In this document: positions 47,501 through 59,637 of the stretch, piece by piece
How positions within the stretch are numbered: the first letter of the stretch is position 1
Layout of the letters: each line of letters begins with the position of its first letter
Assembly (NCBI GenBank): GCA_024291935.2
Contig: CM044322.1
Span: 65,587,405 to 65,651,404 of the forward strand
Direction: 5' to 3'
From: Okapia johnstoni
Lineage: Eukaryota > Chordata > Mammalia > Artiodactyla > Giraffidae
Length of the DNA stretch: 64,000 nucleotides
Notes under the pieces: model-generated
What the model was told of the DNA's origin: nothing
What the model saw: only the letters and a program-made list of their open reading frames with translations
Database searches by the model: none
Position numbers and translations under genes: made by a program

Positions 47501-48310
47501 TGAGTTGTTTTGTGCTGGTCTCAGGACTGTTAATGGTTAACGGTTAAAAATGCCTGGGGTCACTCACCTGGGCTCTAGGTGAACTTCCCACAGATATCTC
47601 TCCTTTCCAAACCAGTGAGACCACTGGACTGCCCTTGGGGTTCTTATTATGATTTCAAGATGACTTGCAGTGATAACCAACAAGGAAATTTGATGGAAAA
47701 GAAAATATATTACTTACAAAGACTGGGCATACAAGGGGCACTCAGTGAGGTCATGGGTTAAGAGAGAAGAGTAAGCTTGGGTCTGGAGTCCTTCTTTTAT
47801 TGGAGTTGAGAATGAGGGTCTAAGGTTTCCCAGGCTTAGTCTTTATTAGCAAATTTAAAACATCAGAACAGGTATTAAAGTGTAGGAAGAGAGAGAAAGG
47901 AGGGAAGGGAATGCATGACCAGTTATCTAGATCAACCAGGGTCTTTACATCAAAGGAGATTCCCTGAGGGAAGGGGGTCATGAATGTCCAGTTGTCCTGG
48001 CTCTTTAGTCCTGTGTTGGCAGTGTGTTTTATGTTTATTAGAGATCCACTTTGTTGAAGTGGATGCTCTGTGAAGTGGACACATCGGCAAAAACAAAAAA
48101 CAAAAAACAAACTTAAGTTGGGGACTCGAATTACAAAAAGAAAAGTCACCTGTCAGGGCTTCCACTACCTGAGTCCACAGGTGTGAGGATTTTGGCCAAA
48201 TCTGGTAGGAACTTTCAATCCTTAGAAGCCCATTAGGCAATTGCCAACAGAAGCACCTCTCTACTTAAACAGTTTGCCTAAACGCTTAGTGACCCAACAG
48301 GGAACATATA
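47501..48310. repeat. Possible LTR-derived block, unnamed
   Basis: Less AT-rich than its surroundings. It contains two 'tttatt' words that could be reversed poly(A) signals (near 47796 and 47841) and C-rich passages such as 'gagattccctgagggaaggg'. It is flanked by the repeat at 46790 and may be part of the same old insertion. No protein-coding relic was recognised. Confidence 0.25.
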
Positions 48311-48926
48311 ACAGACAAGAGAATATCTCAGAAAGAACAGGAGAGTGTCTTAGAAAAAAGTAAAGTAAGACAAAGTATTTAAAAAAAATTGGGGAAACTA
48401 GAGTCAGTCTTTCAGTGGTCTTGGCAAAGTGAGTCAGGTTGCAAAGAGAGTTGAGAGTTGCTTCAGCAGTAAGTAGAATGCATGAGGCTGTGGAATTGCT
48501 GTTAAATCAGTTTGCCTGTAATAGTCTACAGAGATGAGTCTGAATGTGCTGCTTAAGTATTTGTCTTGCATATCAGATTAATTTTTTTGGAAGTCATGAT
48601 ACAGTTTTGCAAGTTTTGGTTCCTATATCTGCTCTTAGGGGCTTGTTTTTATTTTATGCACCATTTCTGTGTGACATGTAGTACATGTTTCTTTAAGATA
48701 TCTCACGTTCAATATTGATAAAAATGAAAATGTCACGTTATTTTGAAAATGACAAAAGAAAAATATTTTAAATACATGAAAGCCTTACATTTATCTTCAC
48801 TCTCATGAATGGCTCTGATGTCAATTTCAGGTGTATTCCTCTTTCCTTACATCAACACATACCTGAATAAGTAGGATTCTTAATTCAAGCGTATCATTCA
48901 AAGGTAGATCACATCTAAGTAAACAT
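48311..48926. other. Unassigned stretch
   Basis: Nothing recognised. Confidence 0.4.
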
Positions 48927-48938
48927 AAAAGCACTGAA

Positions 48939-49150
48939 TGAATCGCCAGTCCAGGTTCAATGCATGATACAGGGTGCTCGGGGCTGGTGCACCGGGATGA
49001 CCCGGAGGGATGGGATGGGGAGGGAGGTGGAAGGAGGGTTCTGGAAGGGGAATACATGTACACCCATGGTGGATTCATGTCAGTGTATGGCAAAACAAAT
49101 ACAATATTGCAAAGTTAAAAAATAGAAAATAAACTAATTAAAAAAAAAAA
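48939..49150 (+). mobile_element. Artiodactyl L1 3' tail with TSDs
   Basis: Only about 200 bp of L1 3' end: 'gaatcgccagtccaggttca', the G-rich tract near 49010-49045, 'gtggattcatgtcagtgtat', poly(A). The word aaaagcactgaa flanks it at 48927-48938 and 49147-49158 (the As of the right copy merge with the tail), so it is a genuine, very short insertion. Confidence 0.92.
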
Positions 49151-49158
49151 GCACTGAA

Positions 49159-49917
49159 CATCTGAATCACTGATGCCTGAAGCTAGAAAGGTTATTTAAC
49201 ATTACACAGTGTCACTGATTTTGCATATTTAAAAAATGTTTTAATGTGCACTCAACCTAAAAATTATTCTATTCTTGCCCAAGTTCAGTCCAGCATGATA
49301 CATATTTTCTACTTCAAAAGGGGATAGAGTGAGGAGTCATTTTCAGGCATGGCTAGCAGATGAAATGACAGAATATGTTTTCAAGAAAGGTAAAATTTAT
49401 TGCATGAAACCAGTCAATGTTGAATAGTTTTACAGCAGTTGGGGAATATACATAAAATCTGAGTTTTTATATTTTAGGCAAAGTTAATGATTTTCTCTAA
49501 ATTTGGAATATCTATCCTTTAAAAGCCTTATTCATTTGGTCCTTCAATTACTGTAGCACTGAGGATTCTGGTGGCCATCATACTTATACTCTGTAACAAT
49601 CATCAGTTATAGAAGATGCTTATTTCTACTTGAGGTGATCCAAGTTAACAGTGCTAATAGGGAGTGAAGAGCAAAAGGCTCAATGGATTTATGTCTCTGT
49701 GTGTGTGGGTAGTGTGTTTGCACTTTATATAAGGATGTGAAGGGAGTTTTCTCGGGTAAAGCCATCTGCATTTGTAAGTTAGATACTTCTGTCAAACTCC
49801 ATTATTGTATATATAAACAACATGGAAGATGTAGGTAAATAGTTGTAATACACATTTACAATCATAGATGAAAGATAAAACCAAACTTTACTAATATTCC
49901 AATGCAATTTAATCTTT
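49159..49917. other. Unassigned AT-rich sequence
   Basis: No repeat or exon was recognised. Confidence 0.45.
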
Positions 49918-50057
49918 TTTAATTTATTATTTTTATTTGTCTTCACTGGATCTTAGTCGGAGGATGTGGGATCTAGTTTCCCAAACAGAGATGGAACCCA
50001 GACCCTTTGCATTGGGAGTGCAGAGTCTTAGCCACTAGACCACCAGGGAAGCCCCTC
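49918..50057 (-). mobile_element. CHR-type tRNA SINE (cetartiodactyl)
   Basis: A reversed CHR SINE: 'atgtgggatctagtttccca', 'gatggaacccagaccctttg', 'gagtcttagccactagacca', ending 'caccagggaagcccc'. Confidence 0.85.
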
Positions 50058-51541
50058 ATTGCAATTTAATTTACATGTGTGAATGAAATTTGAAATCCAC
50101 ATATATTGAATATCTGGCAGTGTATTTATAACAGCATTTTTATAATTAATATGCTAGGGGATAAACTGCAATTTATTTATTAGAATAGTAAGAGAGACAA
50201 ATAAAAGTAGAGCCATTTATAGTGTACTGAAATATATTCTTATATGTGTTTCTTAAAAAATATTCTATTACGTATAACAAAATAAATTTTATAGAGAAAT
50301 CCTAGAGTTATAAATCAACACTATTAGAGTCTGAAATAATTATCTTCCAAACAACTATTGAGGCATTTTAAATATTGATGAGCTTAAAAATATGTGTGAC
50401 AAATTCATGTTTTATTTTATTAAAGTTAGTTAAACCAAATAACGAAAATCATAGTATTGCAGTAGCATGCCAAGAAAGAGAGAAAGCTGTATTGGTAGAC
50501 ATAAGCTCAAGTACAGATGGAAAAATTAGTCTGGATCCCTTTGAACACTTGTTTCCCTTCAGTTTCAAATTGACACTCAGAGGTATATGTCACTAAAGTG
50601 ACTAATGTGCTATAGAACAGAAAGTAAAGTGCCAGAAAAATTCTTTTTCAGATTACGTCAAGATTAAAAATAGCAATTTAAAAAAATGGTCTGTGTGTAT
50701 GCCAGTTTCAAAACGTCAGCTTCAATATGGTATGATGGCTAAAAAGGAATGAAGAGTGGCATGGAGCAATGGTTTCACAAATAAGAAAATAACTTGAAAT
50801 AAATGTAAATGTCTCTTTCTGATGTGAAGTGCCATTGTTCACAGTTAAAATACACATCATTATCCCTTCAATGTTAATTTATTCCCATTCTAATTTTCAA
50901 TATATCTATGAGATTTTCCAACTGAATATATAAAATACATATTCTAAAGACAGGCATAGTTATATCTAATACCTCCATGATTATTCAAGATATTTTCATA
51001 TGGTTTAGTAAGCGTTAGCTTGCATAAATTAAATGATGGAGGGCATAACTAGAGATTGAGTACAGCTTTGCAATTTTTATATATCTGAGGGGAGAAGTTA
51101 ATCAGTAACCAATATGATATTTCATTTTACAATGATTTCACAGACACATTCTGTAGAAAGTATATGCTCTTTTTCATTCATTTTTCTGTTTTTATTATCT
51201 AAGTTAAAGTTATAAAATTAGGTTTAATATACATTAAGCCTTACTGGTTGCAAAAACCATCCACTAAACACATTTCACATATTTGACAAAGTAAAAGTTT
51301 TGGGTGGCTCATGACAGAAGTTTACTAATTACATATAATAGCTTCTTAGAGGAAATGAGGGTATTGCTCACATGTTGACTCCTGATGCTTTTCAGCATTT
51401 TAAATTTACACAGCAGTGCATGTAAAACTTATGTCAATGAATAAACAAATAAATGAAGAGTAAAAAGTGGTGTCAGGAATAACAATATCAGATTTGTGTA
51501 TTTTTATAGCTATTCTGATAGATATCCTAACTAACCTTACT
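50058..51541. other. Unassigned AT-rich sequence
   Basis: 1.5 kb without recognised repeats. The frame at 50375-50596 (plus) has no family resemblance and no splice or start context that supports a gene. Confidence 0.45.
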
Positions 51542-52028
51542 GTGATGGTGATTTAGTCACTAAGTTATGTCTAACTCTTGTGACCCCATGAACTATAGCC
51601 CTCCAGGCAGCTCTGTCCATGAAATTTCCCAGGAAAGAAGAGGGTGGGATGGTTTGAGAGAATAGCACTGAAACATATACATTGCCATATGCAAAGTAGA
51701 TGACCAGTCCGAGTTTGATGCATGAAGCAGGGCACCCACAGCTGGTGCTCTGTTACAACCTAGAGGGATGGGGTAGGATTGTGTGGGGAGGTTCAGCTTG
51801 TGGGGAGCCCATGTATAACTGTGGCTGATTCATGTTGATGTATGGTGGGGACCATCACATTATTATAAATTAATTATCCACCAATTAAAATAAATAACTA
51901 AATAAAGTTTAAAAAATCCTGGAGTGGGTTGTCACTTCCTTCTCCAGGGGATCTTCCTAATCAAGGATGGAACCCGAGTCTCCTGCATTGCAGACAGATT
52001 CTTTACTGACTGAGCCACCAGGGAAGCC
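51542..52028 (-). mobile_element. Bov-tA SINE split by an L1 tail
   Basis: The left half (51542-51636) is a reversed BovA body ('gatttagtcactaagttatg', 'catgaaatttcccagg'). The right half (51918-52028) finishes the body ('ctggagtgggttgtcacttc') and the reversed tRNA head ('ctttactgactgagccacca'). An L1 3' end lies between. A few bases of the SINE are missing at the join. Confidence 0.92.
51637..51917 (+). mobile_element. Artiodactyl L1 3' end nested in Bov-tA
   Basis: Sense L1 3' UTR: 'gagggtgggatggtttgaga', 'gctggtgctctgttacaacc', 'gctgattcatgttgatgtat', 'ccaccaattaaaataaataa', A-rich end. About 280 bp, so strongly 5'-truncated. The target was an already inserted Bov-tA. Confidence 0.92.
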
Positions 52029-52734
52029 TAACCTTACTGTAATTGTATTTACAAATAAAAATATGTACTACAAAAAATTCTCTCAAAGTTTATAGTAATA
52101 TTCGCTACCAAGGAGAGATCCTCTCTGCCTTAGCGAATGATATACTTTTAGATTTTTTCTGCATCTTAGCTACATGGCGTCTTCTCTGAACATGCTTCTA
52201 TAAAACTCTTCCTCTCTGTCTTATTTGATTGCAATACCTAGTCTGTCTAGCTCATCACCAGATCACTTATTTATTTTCTCATGAATAAACTTGTATTTGA
52301 TGCCTCAGACTTGTTTGACCTTATGCCAGGAAGTACCAACTTGAGTAAGGGGTTGGTGAGGAAGATGCACAGTAGACATTCATCTAAGTGAAAGCCAAAC
52401 TGAAATCAGAATGTACTGAACTCAGGAGACGTGACCTGAGAGGCACTGGGGTTGGGTGCAAAGCTTAGTCAGGATATATCAATAGGCTTATGGGAAAGAT
52501 CCATGGAGGCCAACAGTTGCAAGGGTTCAATCAATAATTAATTGAATTAATACAAATATTAAAACCAGGAGATGGAAAATGAGGTTACATAGGTGAGGTT
52601 AAGCAGGAGGAAGAGGAGTAATGCCATATGTATGCACAGGAGCCAAAATAAAATCCTGCCAGAGAACTAGATGCTTTCTTATTATGTATTCTTTTTATTT
52701 CTGAATAGTACATATGCATCCTGAGTGAAAAGAA
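52029..52734. other. Unassigned stretch
   Basis: Nothing recognised. 52130-52450 is slightly less AT-rich. Confidence 0.4.
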
Positions 52735-52945
52735 AGAAAAGTGAAGTCGTTCAGTCGTGTCTGACTCTTTGCAACCCCAAGAACTGTAGCCACCAGGCTC
52801 CTCTATTCACTGAATTTTTCAGGCAAGAATACTGGAGTGGGTTATCATTTCCTTCCTCAGGGGATCTTTCCAACCCAGGGATCGAACCTGGGTCTCCCAC
52901 ATTGCGGGCAGACACCTTACCATCTGAGCCACCATGGAAGCCCCC
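52735..52945 (-). mobile_element. Bov-tA SINE, well preserved
   Basis: A reversed BovA body from 'gaaaagtgaagtcgttcagt' through 'caagaatactggagtgggtt', then the reversed tRNA head with a good B box ('gggatcgaacctgggtctcc') and 'ttaccatctgagccaccatg'. Confidence 0.93.
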
Positions 52946-53454
52946 ATTAAATATGTTAATAATGAATGTATTAGTCTTTATAATCTAATGTTCTTCCTTT
53001 CAGTGCATCTTCTTATTTTTCATAGGTAGATTTTCTCTAAGAAGGGCATTAATCATTTATGTTAAATGAGAAATTTTTCTAGTCCAGAAGTAGAGAAAAA
53101 TGCTCTCAGAAATTTGCTAAGTATTTTTAGGAACTCAAGGAGAGAAGTCATGTTTATATTGATCATACCCATGAAAGTGTACTTCACGTACATATTGGTC
53201 TCAGTATGCTTTTGGTATGTAAAGCACATTGTTAGTGGACTCCGGTGTATGAAGCTGCCAAAAATGACAGTTCAATGACACCTCTTCAAATGATTGTCAG
53301 TGGTCTGATGAAAACTCTATTTGGAAAAGTGAAGATATATTAAGGTCTAGATCAAGTTCCCTACCTGCTAATATTCCACTGAAAGGGAATTAGAATGAAC
53401 AATTTATATAATACAATTGGATACAGTACATTTCGGTATCTAGAAAGATACATT
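52946..53454. other. Unassigned AT-rich sequence
   Basis: No repeat was recognised. The frame at 53066-53278 has no family resemblance. Confidence 0.4.
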
Positions 53455-53467
53455 ATTGGTATGGTTA

Positions 53468-53740
53468 CTGCTGCTGTTAAGTCGCTTCAGTCGTGTCCGA
53501 CCCTGTGCGACCCCATAGACAGCAGTCCACCAGGCTCCCTTGTCCCTGGGATTCTCCAGGCAAGAACACTGGAGTAGGTTGCCATTTCCTTCTCCAATGC
53601 ATGAAAGTGAAAATTGAAAGTGAAGTCGCTCAGTCAAGTCCGACTCTTACCGACTCCATGGACAGCAACCTACCAGGCTCCTCTGTCCATGGGATTTTTC
53701 CAGGCAAGAGTACTGGAGTGGGGTGCCATTGCCTTCTCTG
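53468..53740 (-). mobile_element. BovA2 SINE (dimer)
   Basis: Reversed: a short GCT tail ('ctgctgctgttaagtcgctt'), then two BovA monomers joined by 'gcatgaaagtgaaaattgaa'. Flanking attggtatggtta (53455-53467) and attgatatagtta (53741-53753) agree at 11 of 13. Confidence 0.95.
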
Positions 53741-53811
53741 ATTGATATAGTTAATGACTACATAAATGATTACTTTCACTAGGCACATGTGAAAGCATTA
53801 AACTCACATGA

Positions 53812-54480
53812 TAACTAAGATCATGGCATCTGGTCCCGTCACTTCATGGGAAGTAGATAGAGAAACAGTGAAAACAGTGTCAGACTTTATTTTGGGGGGC
53901 TCCAAAATCACTGCTGATGGTGATTGCAGCCATGAAATTAAAAGACGCTTACTCCTTGGAAGGAAAGTTATGACCAACCTATATAACGTATTAAAAAGCA
54001 GAGACATTACTTTGCCAACAAAGGTCCGTCTAGTTAAGGCTATGGTTTTTCCAGTAGTCATGTATGGATGTGACAGTTGGACGATGAAGAAAGCTTAGTG
54101 CCGAAGAATTGATGCTTTTGAACTGCGGTGTTGGAGAAGATTCTTGAGAGTCCCTTGGACTGCAAGGAGATCCAACCCATCCATCCTAAAGGAGATCAGT
54201 CCTGGGTGTTCATTGGAAGGACTGATGTTGAAGCTGAAACTCCAATACTTTGGCCACCCCATGCGAAGAGTTGACTCATTGGAAAAGACCCTGATGCTGG
54301 GAAGGATTGGGGGCAGGAGGAGAAGGGGATGACAGAGGATGAGATGGCTGGATGGCATCACCAATTCGATGGACATGAGTATGGGTAAACTCCGGGAGTT
54401 GGTGATGGACAAGGAGGCCTGGTGTGCTGCGATTCATGGGGTTGCAGAGTCAGACACGACTGAGCGGCTGAATTGAACAG
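53812..54480 (+). mobile_element. BovB 3' end, sense, with perfect TSD
   Basis: Sense BovB from the codons for the TKIMASGP segment to the 3' end, with a short degenerate tail ('gctgaattgaacag'). Perfect 11-bp TSD aactcacatga at 53801-53811 and 54481-54491. The frame at 53808-54098 keeps 90 or so C-terminal codons open. One of the younger BovB copies in the window. Confidence 0.95.
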
Positions 54481-54729
54481 AACTCACATGAACACATACA
54501 AATATATATAATACATTCATACATATATTTTTTTCACAGTAAATTTTCATAAAAGCTATGTGGAGTAGATAAGTTTATTATCTTTATTTTAAAAATGAGA
54601 ACACTGAGATGCAGAGAGATCATAATACCCTCCCAGTGGCAAACACCTCATTAATGCTGGAGCTGTTATTTTAAGCACTGTTTGGCTCCATTAACCTGCT
54701 CTAAACCGACACTATTTTGCTTTTCCTTC

Positions 54730-57245
54730 AGTTCACTTCAGTCACTCAGTTGTGTCTGACTTTTTGGGACTCCATGGACAGCAGCACTCTAGGCTTCCCT
54801 GTCCATCACCAACTCTCAGTTTACTTAAACTCATGTCTGTCCATTTGAATCAGTGATGCTATCCAACTGCCATCTGCTGCCCCCTTCTTCTCCCACTTTC
54901 AACTTTCCCATCATCAGGGTCTTTTCAAATGAGTCAATTCTTTGCATCAGGTGGCCAAAGTATTGGAGTTTCAGCTTCAGCATCAGTCCTTCCAATGAAC
55001 ACCAAGGACTGATTTCCTTTATGATGGACTGGTTGGATCTCCTTGCATTCCAAGGGACTCTCGAGAGTCTTCTCCAATACCACAGTTCAAAAGCATCAAT
55101 TCTTCAGCGCTCAGCTTTCTTTATAGTCCAACTCTCACACCATACATGACTACTGGAAAAGCCACAGCTTCAACTAGATGGACCTTTGCTGACAAATTAA
55201 TGGCTCTTCTTTTTAATACGTGGTCTAGTTTGGTCATAACTATTCTTCCAAGTACCAAGCGATTTTTAATTTCATGGCTGCAGTCACTATTGGCAGTAAT
55301 TTTTAGATCCCCCCAAAATAAAGTCTGTCACTGTTTCCACTATTTCCCCATCTATTGCCATGAAGTGATGAGACCAGATGCCATGATCTTAGTATACTGA
55401 ATGTTCAGTTTTAAGCCAACTTTTTCACTCCACTCTTTCACTTTCTTCAAGAGACTCTTTAGTTCTTTGCTTTCTGCCATAACTGTGGTTTATTCTGCAT
55501 ATCTGAGGTTATTGATATTTCTCCCTGCAATCTTGATTCCAGTTTGTGCTTCATCCAGCCTGATATTTCACATGATGTCTCTATATATAAGTCAAATAAG
55601 TAGGGTGACAATATACAATCTTGACATACTCCTTTCCCAATATGGAACCAGTCTGTCCTTCCATGTCTGGTTCTAACTGTTGCATCTTGACCTATATACA
55701 GGTTTCTCAGGGGGTAGGTAAGATGGTATGGTATTCCCAACTCTTTATGAATTTTCTACAGTTTGTGTGATCCATACAGTCAAAGGCTTTGGCATAGTCA
55801 ATAAAGCAGAGTAAACATTTTTCTGAAACTCTCTTGCTTTTTCGATGATCCAGTGGATGTTGAAAATTTGATCTCTTGTTCCTCTGCCTTTTCTAAAACC
55901 AGCTTGAACATCTGGAAGTTCATGGTTCACATATTGCTGAAGGCTGGCTTGGAGAATTTTAAGCATTACTTTACTAGCGTGTGAGATGAGTGCAATTGTG
56001 TGGTAGTTTGAACATTATTTGGCATTGCCTTTCTTAGGGACTGGAATGAAATCTGACTTTTTCAATCCTGTGGCCATTGCTGAGCTGTCCAAGTTTGCTG
56101 GCATATTGAGCACAGCATTTTCACAGCATCATCTTTTAGGATTTGAAATAGCTCAACTGGAATTCCATCACCTCCACTAGCTTTGTTCATAGTGATGCTT
56201 CCTAAGGCCCACTTTACTTCAATTCCAGGATATCTGGCTCTGGGTGAGTGATCACACCATCATGATTATCTGGGTCACGAAGATCTTTTTTGTACAGTTC
56301 TTCTGTGTATTCTTGCCACTTTATATTATTATCTTCTGTTTTTGTCCACAACATGTGTGTCCTTTATTGTGCCCATCTTTGCGTGAAAAGCTCCCTCGTT
56401 ATCTCTAATTTTCTTGAAGAGATCTCTAGTCTTCCCCCTTCTATTGTTTTCCTCTATTTCTTTGCATTGATCGCTGAGGAAGCCTTTCATATCTCTCCCT
56501 GCTATTCTTTGGGACTCTGCATTCAAATGGGTATATCTTCCTTTTTCTCCTTTGCCTTTTGCTTCTCTTCTTTTCATAGCTGTTTGTAAGGCCTCCTCAG
56601 ACAACCATTTTGCCTTTTTGCATCTTGTGGATGATCTTGATCCCTGCCTCCTGTACAATGTCATGAACCTCTTTCCATAGTTTTTCAGACACCCTGTCTA
56701 TACCTTGAATCTATTTGTCACTTCCACTGTATGATCATAAGGGATTTGATTTAGATCATATCTGAATGGTCTAGTGGTTTTCCCTACTTTCTTCAATTTA
56801 AGTCTGAATTTGGCAATAAGAAGTTCATGATCTGAGCTATAGTCAGCTCCTGGTCTTGTTTTTGCTGACTGTATAGAGCTTCTCAATCTTTGGCTGCAAA
56901 GAATATAATCAATCTGATTTCAGTATTGACCATCTGGTGATGTCTATGTGTAGAGTCTTCTCTTGTGTTGTTGGAAGAGGGTGTTTGCTCTGACCAGTGC
57001 ATTCTCCTGGCAAAACTTTGTTAGCCTTTGCCTTGCTTCATTCTGTACTTCAAGGCCAAATTTTCCCATTGTTCCAGGTATTTCTTGACTTCCTGCTTTT
57101 GCATTCCATTCCCCGATAAGGAAAAGGACATCTTTTTTGTGTGTTAGTTCTAGAAGGTCTTGTAGGTCTTCATAGAACCGTTCAGCTTCTTCAGCATTAC
57201 TGGTCAGGGCATAGACTTGGATTACTGTGATATTGAATGGTTTAC
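54730..57245 (-). mobile_element. Long BovB LINE, antisense
   Basis: About 2.5 kb, from the reversed 3' tail ('ttcagttcacttcagtcact') into the endonuclease region ('gattactgtgatattgaatg'). Minus-strand remnants, in order: the endonuclease end (56698-56886), the linker (56329-56664, with SDQCKEIEENNRRGKTRDLF), RT with QAGFRKGRGTRDQIFNIHW (55745-55966), and C-terminal pieces down to 54850. The YADD box is damaged near 55490. It is dead by many frame breaks. It faces the sense BovB at 57846 head to head. Confidence 0.94.
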
Positions 57246-57845
57246 ACAGATGTAAATATAAACATAGATAATGAAACTGAAATTATAAAGCATAAATGTA
57301 CATCCAAAACAGATATAGTGTGCCAACGCCCTTCGCTACATTATCTAGAATAGTCAAGAACAGTGTGTTAGGAGGAGACACCAAAACAAACTGAAAAATA
57401 AAGTGTAAAATCTGTGAGGGCTGAGATAGAGGAAAGAAATAAAAACATTAAAAACTATGGAATAATGCAATTTCCCTGCATTTTAAGAAATAAAATTTAT
57501 GAGATATTTCCTGTCACTTTACAAAAAGAGGATCTAAAATGTATAATATTTACCACAAAAAACTTCCCTTTTTTTTGTAGATGGGATAATGTGAATACAC
57601 TTATACTTTTCTAACTGCATAATTACTATTTTATATGCACTAGTAATGTGAGCAGTATTTTTTTTTATTTGCTATGTGTGTGCCATTTGCTATGTGTGTT
57701 TAGTAACAATGATCCTGACAAGAAAGGCTGAATCAAGTAAGCTCAAATAATATTTTTAAGGAAAACCAAAATAATAAACAGCTTACCCAATTCTAAGAGT
57801 TCAACCAAGCTGTTAGGTTCAGGTTAGGCTTACCTAATGCAGCTT
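57246..57845. other. Spacer between two head-to-head BovB copies
   Basis: 600 bp of AT-rich sequence with nothing recognised. The frame at 57414-57614 has no family resemblance. Confidence 0.45.
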
Positions 57846-59637
57846 TCCAAAGAATAGCAAGTAGAGATAAGAAAGCTTTTCTCAATGATCAATGCAAAGA
57901 AATAGAGGAAAACAACAGAATGGGAAAGACTAGAGATCTCTTCAAGAAAATTAGATATACCAAGGGAACATTTCATGCAAAGATGGGCTCGACAAAGGAC
58001 AGAAATGGTATGGACCTAAAAGAACCAGAAGATATTAAGAAGAGGTGGTAAGAATACACAGAAGAACTGTACAAAAAAGATCTTCATAACCCAGATAATC
58101 ATGATGATGTGATCAGTTACCTAGAGCCAGACATCCTGGAATGTGAAGTCAAGTGGGCCTTAGAAAGCATCACTACGAACAAAGCTAGTGGAGGTGATAG
58201 AATTCCAGTTGAGCTATTTCAAAGCCTGAAAGATGATGCTGTGAAAGTGCAGTACTCAATATGCCAGCAAATTTGGAAAACTCAGCCACAGGATTGGAAA
58301 AGGTCAGTTTTCATTCTAATCCCAGAGAAAGGCAATGCCAAAGAATGCTCAAAACTGCACAATTTCACTCATCTCACACGCTAGTAAAATAATGCTCAAA
58401 ATTCTCCAAGCCAGGCTTCAGCAATATGTGAACCATGAACTTCCAGATGTTCAAGCTGGTTTTAGAAAAGGCAGAGGAACCAGAGATCAAATTGCCAACA
58501 TCTGATGGATCATCGAAAAAGCAAGAGAGTTCCAGAAAAACATCTATTTCTGCTTTATTGACTATGCCAAAGGCTTTGACTGTGTGGATCACAATAAACT
58601 GTGGAAAATTCTGAAAGAGATGGGAATACCAGATGACCTGACCAGCCTCTTGAGAAACCTGTATGCAGGTCAGGAAGCAATGTTAGAACTGGTCATGGAA
58701 CAGCAGACTGGTTCCAAATAGGAAAAGAAGTACCTCAAGGCTGCATATTGTTACCGTGCTTATTTAACTTATATGCAGAGTACATCATGAGAAACACTAC
58801 GCTGGAAGAAGCACGAGGTGGAATCAAGATTGCTGGGAGAAATATCAATAACCTCAGATATGCAGATGACACCACCCTTATAGCAGAAAGTGAAGAAGAA
58901 TTAAAGAGCCTCTTGATGAAAGTGAAAGAGGAAAGTGAAAAATTTGGCCTCAAGCTCAACATTCAGAAAACTAAGATCATGGCATCTGGTCCCATCACTT
59001 CATGGGAAATAGATGGGGAAACTGTGTCAGACTTTACTTCCTTGGGCTCCAAAATCACAGCAGGTGGTGATTGCAGCCATGAAATTAAAAGACACTTACT
59101 CCTTGGAAGGAAAGTAATTACCAACCTAGACAGCACATTATAAAGCAGAGACGTTACTTTGCCAACAAAGGTCCATCTAGTCAAGGCTATGGTTTTTCCA
59201 GTAGTCATGTATAGATGTGAGAGTTGGACGGTGAAGAAAGCTGAGTGCCAAAGAATTGATGCTTTTGAACTGTGGTGTTGGAGAAGACTCTTGATAGTCC
59301 TTTGGACTGCAGTGAGATCCAACCTGTCCATCCTAAAGGAGATCAGCCCTGAATGTTCATTGGATGGACTGATGTTGAAGCTGAAACTCCAATGCTTTGT
59401 CCACCTCATGTGAAGAGTTGACTCATTGGAAAAGACCCTGATGCTGGGAAGGATTGGGGGCAGGAGGAGAAGGGGACGACAGAGGATGAAATGGCTGAAT
59501 GGCATCACCGACTCGATAGACATGGGTTTGGGTAAACTCCGAGTGTTGGTGATGGACAGCGATGCCCGGCCTGCTGCGATTCATGGAGTCACAAAGAGTC
59601 GGACATGATTGAGCAACTGAACTGGACTGAAATGAGG
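57846..59637 (+). mobile_element. BovB LINE, sense, RT half well preserved
   Basis: It starts just after the endonuclease ('ccaaagaatagcaagtagag'), close to the same element position as the copy at 13507. RT pieces: 58109-58384 (early RT, with ITTNKASGGDRIPVELFQS), a segment with DYAKGFDCVDH (about 58559-58591, where the family has DYAKAFD), 58748-59143 with NNLRYADDTTLIAESEEEL, and 59159-59413 (C-terminal). It ends with 'gcaactgaactggactgaa'. Frame breaks include an in-frame stop near 58504 and another near 59141. It lacks the endonuclease. Confidence 0.95.

Noticed and set aside
58963..59523. A 186-codon open frame on the minus strand, the second longest in the window
   Set aside because: It is the opposite strand of a sense BovB. 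The same antisense frame recurs over other BovB copies (17644-18027, 20066-20533, 53804-54061), so openness follows from BovB codon use, not from a gene.
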